This document shows positions 57,183 through 64,000 of a stretch of DNA of 64,000 nt, one piece after another (the first letter of the stretch is position 1; each line of letters begins with the position of its first letter). The DNA comes from Lichenicoccus sp964246745. GTDB lineage: Bacteria > Pseudomonadota > Alphaproteobacteria > Acetobacterales > Acetobacteraceae. A program made the position numbers and the translations under genes. Location: positions 21,846-85,845 of the forward strand of contig CAXTRK010000013.1 in the NCBI GenBank assembly GCA_964246745.1, in the 5' to 3' direction. The notes under the pieces are model-generated. The model ran no database searches, was not told the DNA's origin, and was given only the letters and a program-made list of their open reading frames with translations.

Positions 57183-58391
57183 GTGATCATTGGCGCCGGG
57201 CCGGCTGGGCTTGCCGCCGCGGAGCGTCTCTCGGAGGAGGATTGTGGCGGCTCGATCACGCTGATTGAGCGGAAGCGGACCCCTGGCCGCAAGCTGCTGA
57301 TCGCGGGCCGCGGCGGGTTGAACCTGACGCATTCCGAACCGCGCGCGGCCTTTCTCTCGCGCTATGGGGAGAGCGGCGCGTGGCTGGCACCGGCGATCAA
57401 TGCGTTTGGGCCAGAGCGCTTGCGGGCGTGGGTGGAAGGGCTTGGCCAGGAGGTATTCGTTGACAGCAGCGGCAGGGTGTTCCCGCGGGCGATGAAAGCG
57501 TCCGGGCTGCTTCGCGCGTGGCTGGTCCGGTTGCGGTCGCGCGGGGTTGTTCTGCGTACGGATTGTCTATGGCAGGGTTGGGACAAGAACGGCGCCTGGC
57601 GCTTTTCCGACGGATTTACAATCCAGGAAGCGACGGTGCTGCTGGCTGCGGGAGGCGCCAGTTGGGCCAGGCTTGGCTCGGATGGGAGCTGGGCTGCCCA
57701 TCTTGACGCGCGTGGAGTGGCATTGACGCCGTTCCGGCCGTCGAACTGCGGCATGCGGGTCGACTGGTCGGAGCCGTTCCGGCGGCGCTTCGCAGGCCGG
57801 CCGTTGAAGAACGTCGCCGTGCGCCATGGCGGCAGGTTCTCTCGCGGCGACCTGATGCTCACCGACGCCGGCCTTGAAGGCGGAGCGCTCTACCCGCTTT
57901 CCGCCGGCCTACGTGATGCGATCGCCATGGACGGGGCGGCGACGCTCCGCGTTGATCTGCGTCCGGATCAGGACCATGCGGCACTGGTTGGCCGACTCTC
58001 TCGGGTTCGGAGCAGGGAAAGCCTGTCGAACGGACTGCGCAAGGCCTTGTCGCTGCCGCCGGAGGCGGTTCACCTGCTTCGCGAGAGTGCCGCTTCGCAG
58101 GTGCCGCGAGAGCCTTCGGCGATTGCGGCGCTGGTCAAGGACGTAGCACTCCGCGTTGTGGATACGGATATCCTGGACCGGGCGATCTCGACGACTGGCG
58201 GCATCCGGCGTGAAGCGCTCGACGACCGTTTCATGCTGCGCGCGCTGCCTGGAGTGTTCGCCGCCGGAGAGATGCTCGACTGGGAGGCGCCGACCGGCGG
58301 CTATCTGTTGCAGGCCAGCGTCGCCACCGGGCGGGCGGCGGCGGCCGGCATGCTGGAGTGGCGCCGCCGGCGGCCTCTTTTGAGCGCATGA
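57183..58391 (+). CDS. NAD(P)/FAD-dependent oxidoreductase, HI0933/TIGR03862-type
   Basis: 402 residues from GTG 57183, chosen because it places the FAD motif IIGAGPAGLAAAERL at the N-terminus; the frame runs far back into the peptidase gene. RKLLIAGRGGLNLTHSEP, a mid LLAAGGASWARLGSDGS and the C-terminal ALPGVFAAGEMLDWEAPTGGYLLQ define the HI0933-like flavoprotein family. Reaction unknown. Seventeen nt after the oligoendopeptidase. Confidence 0.88.
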   Translation: MIIGAGPAGLAAAERLSEEDCGGSITLIERKRTPGRKLLIAGRGGLNLTHSEPRAAFLSRYGESGAWLAPAINAFGPERLRAWVEGLGQEVFVDSSGRVFPRAMKASGLLRAWLVRLRSRGVVLRTDCLWQGWDKNGAWRFSDGFTIQEATVLLAAGGASWARLGSDGSWAAHLDARGVALTPFRPSNCGMRVDWSEPFRRRFAGRPLKNVAVRHGGRFSRGDLMLTDAGLEGGALYPLSAGLRDAIAMDGAATLRVDLRPDQDHAALVGRLSRVRSRESLSNGLRKALSLPPEAVHLLRESAASQVPREPSAIAALVKDVALRVVDTDILDRAISTTGGIRREALDDRFMLRALPGVFAAGEMLDWEAPTGGYLLQASVATGRAAAAGMLEWRRRRPLLSA

Positions 58392-58407
58392 ATTGCTACA
58401 CGGGCAG

Positions 58408-60945
58408 TCAGCGCTTCCACCAGCCGGTACGGCGCGCTGGCGGCGCTTCCAGCGTGTCGATCAGGATCGGCTGCACCACTACCCGCGCGGGCGGCTCTGC
58501 CTGGGTTTCGGCGACTGGGCTTTCGGCAAGCGGCTCCGCAGCCGGCGACTGCACTTCGGAGGCGTCGGGTTCGGCTGTCTTCCTGGCCCGGCTCTTGCGC
58601 ACCGGCTTTGGCTTGGCTTGCGGGTCGACTGCCGCGGCGCGCGGGGCCGCGCGTTTGCGCTTGGGCTTGAGCGGTGCCTCGGTCAACGGCTCGACCAGCG
58701 CGAGCACCGGCTCCTCCGGCGACGGAGTCTCGGGCGCGGGTTGCGCGAGTGGCGGCTCAGGGGCGGGAGGCTGCTCGACTGAAGGCGCGGTTGTCGTTGC
58801 CAGGACCGCGGGCAGCTCCGGCTCCTGATCTAGCATATCGAAGATATCGTAGCTGGCGCCGAACGGATCGGCCGGCGTTGGCCTCCCGGCGGGTTCGGGC
58901 TCGCGGACAGAGTCGGCTTCGGGCGGGGCGGCGGCCTGGGCGATCGCCGCGCCGTCCTCCCGGCGTCCGCCACGGCGGCGGCGGCGGCGGCGCTTTTTCT
59001 TGTCCTCGCCGCTCTCCGCGGTTCCCTCGGCCACGGATTGCGCCGGCAACGAGGCTGCCATGGTCTCTCGCACCTCCTCACTGTCGGCAGGCTCGACCTC
59101 GAAGAGCTCGTCCTCTGCATGCGAGATGACGGCGTTGGCGGGAAGCTGGCGTGTTGCCGCCACGTCCGCGGTTGCCATTGGCGCGGTTGCCATTGGCGCG
59201 GTTGCCACGGGCGCGATCTGCGGACGCAGCTTCTCGATGCGCAGTTGCGGCGGGATCAGGCTGTCGTCCGTGGCGAACTGCACGCCCATACGGTGGCGCT
59301 GCTCGATCTCGGCAAGCCACGCCCGTTTGTGATTGAGCACATAGATCGCAACCGAGCCCGCGACAGTGACCCCGATTTCGGCGGCGCGCTGCTTGGCGCC
59401 CTCTTCCTCGATGGCGCGCAGCACGTGCAATGCGGCACTTTCGGTGCCGCGCACGAAGCCGGTGCCGGCGCAATGCGGGCAGGCGACGAACGCGCTTTCC
59501 GCAATCGACGGGCGGAGCCGCTGGCGCGACATTTCCATCAGTCCGAAGGCGCTGATCTCGCCAACCTGGATACGGGCGCGGTCGTTTCTGAGCGCGTCCT
59601 TGAGCCTGCGCTCGACCATGGCGTTATGTCGGCGCGCCTCCATGTCGATGAAGTCGATGACGATCAGACCGGCGAGATCGCGCAGCCGAAGCTGCCGCGC
59701 CACCTCGTCGGCAGCCTCGAGATTGGTGCGCAGCGCCGTCTCCTCGATGCCGCGTTCGCGCGTGGAGCGGCCGGAATTCACATCGATGGCGACCAGCGCC
59801 TCGGTCTGGTTGATCACCAGATAGCCGCCCGAGCGGAGCTGCACGGTGGGTTGCAGCATGGCGTCCAGGTGGTGCTCGACCTGGTAGAAGGAGAATAGCG
59901 GCTGGCCGTGGTCGCGCCACAGATTGACCTTCGAGGCGTTGGCCGGCATCAGGTTGCGCATGAACTCGCGCGCCGCCTTCCAGCCGGTCTCGCCGTCGAC
60001 GACGATCTCCTCGATGTCACGCGTATAGACATCGCGTATGGCGCGCTTGATGAGGTTGGCTTCCTCGTAGATCAGCGAAGGCGCAATCGCGCGCAATGTA
60101 TGCTCGCGGATGTCGTCCCAGAGGTGGAGCAGGTATTCGCAGTCGCGCATGATTTCGGGACGCGGCCTTTGCGCGCCGGCGGTGCGGATGATCATGGCCA
60201 TGCCGGCGGGAATGTCGAGTCCGGCGGTGATCTCCTTGAGGCGCCTGCGGTCGGCCGCCGAGGTGATCTTGCGGGAGACGCCGCCGCCGCGCGGCGAATT
60301 GGGCATCAGCACGCTGAAGCGGCCAGCGAGAGAGATGTAGGTGGTCAGCGCAGCACCCTTGTTGCCGCGCTCCTCCTTCTCGATCTGGACCAGCAGGATC
60401 TGACGGCGGCGGATGACCTCCTGGATTTTGTATTGGCGCAGGAAGCGGGCACTCTGCGCCGGCGTTCGGGCCTCCTCGGTCGGGTCCGCCTCGCCGCCAA
60501 GGCTTTCCGGAGCCGCGGCCGCTGCGGTGGGCTCGTCTGGCTGATCGTCTTCAGAGTCCTGGCTGGCGTCTGGTTCGGCCGGCCCAGTCTCGGTGGCGTC
60601 GTTCTCGTCGGCGGCGTCGTTTTCGTCGGCGGCCTCGCGTGCTTCCTCGGCGCGTGCCTCTTCCGCCTGCATCGCAACCAGGCGTTCGCGGTCGGCGACG
60701 GGAATTTGGTAGTAGTCGGGATGGATCTCGCTGAAGGCGAGGAAGCCGTGGCGATTGCCGCCATACTCGACGAAGGCGGCCTGCAGGCTGGGTTCGACCC
60801 GTATTACCTTGGCAAGATAGATGTTGCCCTTGAGCTGCTTTTTCGCGGATGTCTCGACATCGTAATCTTCGAGGCGGCTACCGTCCAGTACGACGACGCG
60901 GGTTTCCTCCGCGTGGGTCGTGTCGATCAGCATGCGTTTGTTCAT
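58408..60945 (-). CDS. rne: ribonuclease E
   Basis: 845 residues. N-terminal catalytic half: MNKRMLIDTTHAEETRVVVLD, S1 domain (KGNIYLAKVIRVEPSLQAAF) with an acidic Ala/Glu/Asp insert at about residues 92-158, DNase-I-like domain with AIDVNSGRST and IDFIDM, and zinc-link CPHCAGTG. The C-terminal half (from about 590) is disordered: an Arg-rich tract KKKRRRRRRRGGRR that should bind RNA, then Pro/Ala/Glu-rich linkers ending GWWKR. Main mRNA-decay and rRNA-processing endonuclease, degradosome scaffold. Confidence 0.96.
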   Translation of the reverse strand: MNKRMLIDTTHAEETRVVVLDGSRLEDYDVETSAKKQLKGNIYLAKVIRVEPSLQAAFVEYGGNRHGFLAFSEIHPDYYQIPVADRERLVAMQAEEARAEEAREAADENDAADENDATETGPAEPDASQDSEDDQPDEPTAAAAAPESLGGEADPTEEARTPAQSARFLRQYKIQEVIRRRQILLVQIEKEERGNKGAALTTYISLAGRFSVLMPNSPRGGGVSRKITSAADRRRLKEITAGLDIPAGMAMIIRTAGAQRPRPEIMRDCEYLLHLWDDIREHTLRAIAPSLIYEEANLIKRAIRDVYTRDIEEIVVDGETGWKAAREFMRNLMPANASKVNLWRDHGQPLFSFYQVEHHLDAMLQPTVQLRSGGYLVINQTEALVAIDVNSGRSTRERGIEETALRTNLEAADEVARQLRLRDLAGLIVIDFIDMEARRHNAMVERRLKDALRNDRARIQVGEISAFGLMEMSRQRLRPSIAESAFVACPHCAGTGFVRGTESAALHVLRAIEEEGAKQRAAEIGVTVAGSVAIYVLNHKRAWLAEIEQRHRMGVQFATDDSLIPPQLRIEKLRPQIAPVATAPMATAPMATADVAATRQLPANAVISHAEDELFEVEPADSEEVRETMAASLPAQSVAEGTAESGEDKKKRRRRRRRGGRREDGAAIAQAAAPPEADSVREPEPAGRPTPADPFGASYDIFDMLDQEPELPAVLATTTAPSVEQPPAPEPPLAQPAPETPSPEEPVLALVEPLTEAPLKPKRKRAAPRAAAVDPQAKPKPVRKSRARKTAEPDASEVQSPAAEPLAESPVAETQAEPPARVVVQPILIDTLEAPPARRTGWWKR
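59168..59212. repeat. 15-bp tandem repeat inside rne
   Basis: Unit GCGGTTGCCATTGGC at 59168-59182 and 59183-59197, with a third imperfect copy at 59198-59212. It encodes ATAPMATAPM-type repeats in the disordered linker of RNase E; the in-frame unit can vary in copy number. Confidence 0.9.
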
Positions 60946-61426
60946 TAAGGATAAAGCTCCGGTGTACCGCCGGGATGCCGTTGGCGAACCGCTGGGGGTT
61001 GGCGAGGCTGTGCCACGCGACGGGATATTCGTGGGGGTGGCTCAGGTGACCGATCGCCCTGTCTCCCGTTCGCGCGTGTCGTGCTGACATTCGGGCGCGC
61101 ATGACTGCGGTTCCAAAGCGGCTCGGCGGTACGCGTGTCTGCCGGGGAGGGAGTAAGGCCATTCTTTCCTGGGTGATTTCAACTTCAAGGCGCCACGCGA
61201 CCAGCCAAGCCTCTCGCACGGAGGCTTCTCGGGGAAGCGATGGAGGCACCGTGTACCTGCGAAAGAACGTGTTCGATCGAAGGCGACATAGTGACGCTTC
61301 AGTGTGACGCAACCGACGATGCTTCGCAAGTGGCGAACGAAAGCGTGGAACTGCGACGGACCGCGCGGTAGGCTCCACTGAGACCTGGTGGATCGGACCT
61401 GAGGATTGGACAAGCCGGCGAGTGCC
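60946..61426. other. 480-bp divergent intergenic region rne / amidase
   Basis: No convincing gene. On the rne strand it would be a long leader: a promoter-like TTGCGT/TATGTC pair ends at 61285, about 340 nt before the rne ATG. RNase E mRNAs are known in enterobacteria for long self-regulating leaders. On the plus strand an upstream region for the amidase is expected, but no clear promoter stood out. Confidence 0.6.
61285..61312 (-). promoter_or_regulatory. putative sigma70 promoter of rne
   Basis: Minus-strand TTGCGT (61312-61307) and TATGTC (61290-61285) are 16 nt apart. It is the best promoter-like pair seen by eye in this region; unconfirmed. Confidence 0.3.
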
Positions 61427-62272
61427 ATGTGCCGTCGGGGATTTGCCGCCTGCGCGCTGTCGCTTGCGGCGAATGCCGTGCTGCCGTCGTCGTCGGCGCT
61501 CGGGCGCATCCGGCATCGCAGCTCCCATGGGGCGCCGCACGTGCTTCGCCGCGCGCGTCCGTTGGCGCCATTGGTACTGCTCGATCCCGGTCATGGCGGC
61601 AAGGATCCGGGGGCGATCGGCATCTCCGGCACCTATGAAAAACATATCGCGATCGCCGCCGCCGCGGAGTTGCGCCGCCAGTTGCTGGCGGCTGGCACCT
61701 GCCGTGTCCGGCTGTCACGCGACAGCGACGTGTTCATCCCGCTTGAGGACCGCGTCGCCATCGCACAGGAGCGCGGCGCGGCGTTGTTTGTCTCGATGCA
61801 TGCCGACGCGTTGCATGATCCGGCGGTGCGCGGCGCCAGCGTCTATACCTTGTCGGCGACCGCGTCGGACGCGCAGACCGCATCGCTCGCGCGCACGGAG
61901 AATGACGCCGACCGCTATGGCGGGCCACGGATCGGCTCGGTTTCTCCCGAGGTGCAGCGCATCCTGGCGAGCCTGGTGCGGCAGGAGACGCGGGAAGGCT
62001 CGGCACGTATGGCGCGCAGCGTGGTCAGCGCCTTCCGGCCGAAGGTGGAGCTGCTCGACAATCCCGATCGGCATGCCGCGTTCGTGGTGCTGAAGGCGGC
62101 GGACATCCCGAGCGTGCTTGTCGAGATGGGGTTCATGTCGAACCGGCGCGACGAGGCGGCGCTGCGCCGTGCCGATCACCGCGCCATGGTGGCGCGGGCG
62201 ATGACACGGGCGATCGGCATGTATTTTGATGATGCGAGGTCTGGTTCCGGCTTCACCCGCCTCGCGGGATGA
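61427..62272 (+). CDS. N-acetylmuramoyl-L-alanine amidase (AmiC-like)
   Basis: 281 residues from ATG 61427; an in-frame TTG at 61406 is less likely. A short basic signal (CRRGFAACALSLAANAVLPS) exports it. The Amidase_3 zinc site is intact: LLDPGHGGKDPGA (His), Glu in TYEKHIAIAAAAEL, SMHADALHD (His) and catalytic Glu in VLVEMGFMSN. No AMIN domain precedes it. Cleaves the lactyl-amide bond in peptidoglycan, for instance at division. Location opposite rne is usual in alphaproteobacteria. Confidence 0.92.
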   Translation: MCRRGFAACALSLAANAVLPSSSALGRIRHRSSHGAPHVLRRARPLAPLVLLDPGHGGKDPGAIGISGTYEKHIAIAAAAELRRQLLAAGTCRVRLSRDSDVFIPLEDRVAIAQERGAALFVSMHADALHDPAVRGASVYTLSATASDAQTASLARTENDADRYGGPRIGSVSPEVQRILASLVRQETREGSARMARSVVSAFRPKVELLDNPDRHAAFVVLKAADIPSVLVEMGFMSNRRDEAALRRADHRAMVARAMTRAIGMYFDDARSGSGFTRLAG

Positions 62273-62291
62273 CATCGCGGCTTGCGGGCAT

Positions 62292-62319
62292 TTGCAGTTC
62301 GTGGGGTCGGTGTTAAACA
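62292..62319 (+). promoter_or_regulatory. putative leuA promoter
   Basis: TTGCAG at 62292-62297 and TAAACA at 62314-62319 are 16 nt apart, within the 190-nt gap after the amidase gene. The start point would fall near 62326, on the ATG of a leader ORF. Confidence 0.45.
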
Positions 62320-62325
62320 CGCGTG

Positions 62326-62373
62326 ATGCCTTTGGACGCGCACCGCTTGGAGAGGCGACTTATGCACCCCTGA
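62326..62373 (+). CDS. possible 15-residue leuA leader peptide
   Basis: MPLDAHRLERRLMHP, then TGA 62371-62373. It has three Leu codons (TTG, TTG, CTT), none being the common CTG/CTC. There is no ribosome site, but its ATG coincides with the predicted transcription start, as in leaderless attenuator peptides such as rhizobial TrpL. The stop lies inside the 5' arm of the following hairpin. Confidence 0.4.
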   Translation: MPLDAHRLERRLMHP

Positions 62374-62414
62374 GTGTCTGACGGGCGCCGTGTGCGCCGG
62401 TCACACCCAGGGGT
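62366..62414 (+). promoter_or_regulatory. strong stem-loop in leuA leader
   Basis: ACCCCTG (62366-62372) pairs with CAGGGGT (62408-62414); inside it GTGT/ACAC, GAC/GTC and GGCGC/GCGCC continue the stem around loop CGTGT. It ends 48 nt before leuA. No T-run follows, so it may act as a Rho-linked or translational switch, or simply end amidase transcription. Confidence 0.55.
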
Positions 62415-62462
62415 TTGCCAGCCGTCATCTTCAAACGTCACCGAGCGCGGAAGGACATTCCA

Positions 62463-64000
<1,538 letters not shown>

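Overview
The window is high-GC chromosomal DNA from an alphaproteobacterium, most likely of the order Rhodospirillales and possibly the family Acetobacteraceae. This is inferred from gene content and order: rnd-kdsD-lptC-lptA-lptB-rpoN-hpf, hsp20 followed by a DUF1150 gene, bolA/dnaJ beside cobS-cobT, yfgM-bamB-der, rne divergent from an amiC-type amidase, a CenR-like regulator, and frequent GTG and TTG starts. No rRNA, CRISPR array, transposase or integrase was seen, and the DNA is almost completely coding.

Layout. 1-7.3 kb: a PAS-GGDEF protein cut by the window edge, lysine/peptidoglycan genes dapD-dapE plus a membrane protein, the translation-initiation cluster def-fmt-truA on the other strand, and hsp20-DUF1150 behind a plausible heat-shock promoter. 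7.3-13.9 kb: one long minus-strand transcription unit for RNase D, Kdo/LPS transport, sigma54 and ribosome hibernation, headed by tRNA-Leu(CAG). 14-27.4 kb: an NDUFA9-like protein, glutamate synthase gltD-gltB, an orphan solute-binding protein, a tight GT9-GT4-asparagine synthase cluster and dihydroorotase. 27.4-37.1 kb: Dcp peptidase and creatininase-family hydrolase (minus), two small exported proteins, the YfgM-BamB-Der outer-membrane/ribosome module and two MFS transporters. 38.9-43 kb: cobaltochelatase cobT-cobS, a J-domain protein, bolA and tRNA-Gln(CTG). 43-53.5 kb: ppx/gppA, rlmE, a decayed glucosidase pseudogene, guaB, rsmB, an L,D-transpeptidase-like protein, a CenR-like regulator, a DsbA-like protein and a divergent gamma-glutamyltransferase lipoprotein. 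53.5-64 kb: aminotransferase, 3-hydroxybutyrate dehydrogenase, an M3 oligoendopeptidase, a flavoprotein, rne, the amidase and leuA (cut by the right edge).

The one clearly accessory patch is 37.19-38.97 kb, between cobT and an MFS gene. It carries a TumA-type antitoxin, a truncated TumE-type toxin, a 114-codon exported-looking ORF overlapping (ATGA) a 58-residue, 42% GC, two-transmembrane-segment protein, and a GNAT acetyltransferase. Two different imperfect direct repeats (the cobT-end/GNAT-start junction, and a piece of tumA) are arranged as if a GNAT-tumE-tumA unit had been tandemly duplicated and each copy had lost complementary parts. This is the best candidate for an undescribed system. 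The second most interesting site is the leuA leader: a predicted promoter places its start point on the ATG of a 15-residue peptide with three Leu codons, whose stop lies in the 5' arm of a strong hairpin.
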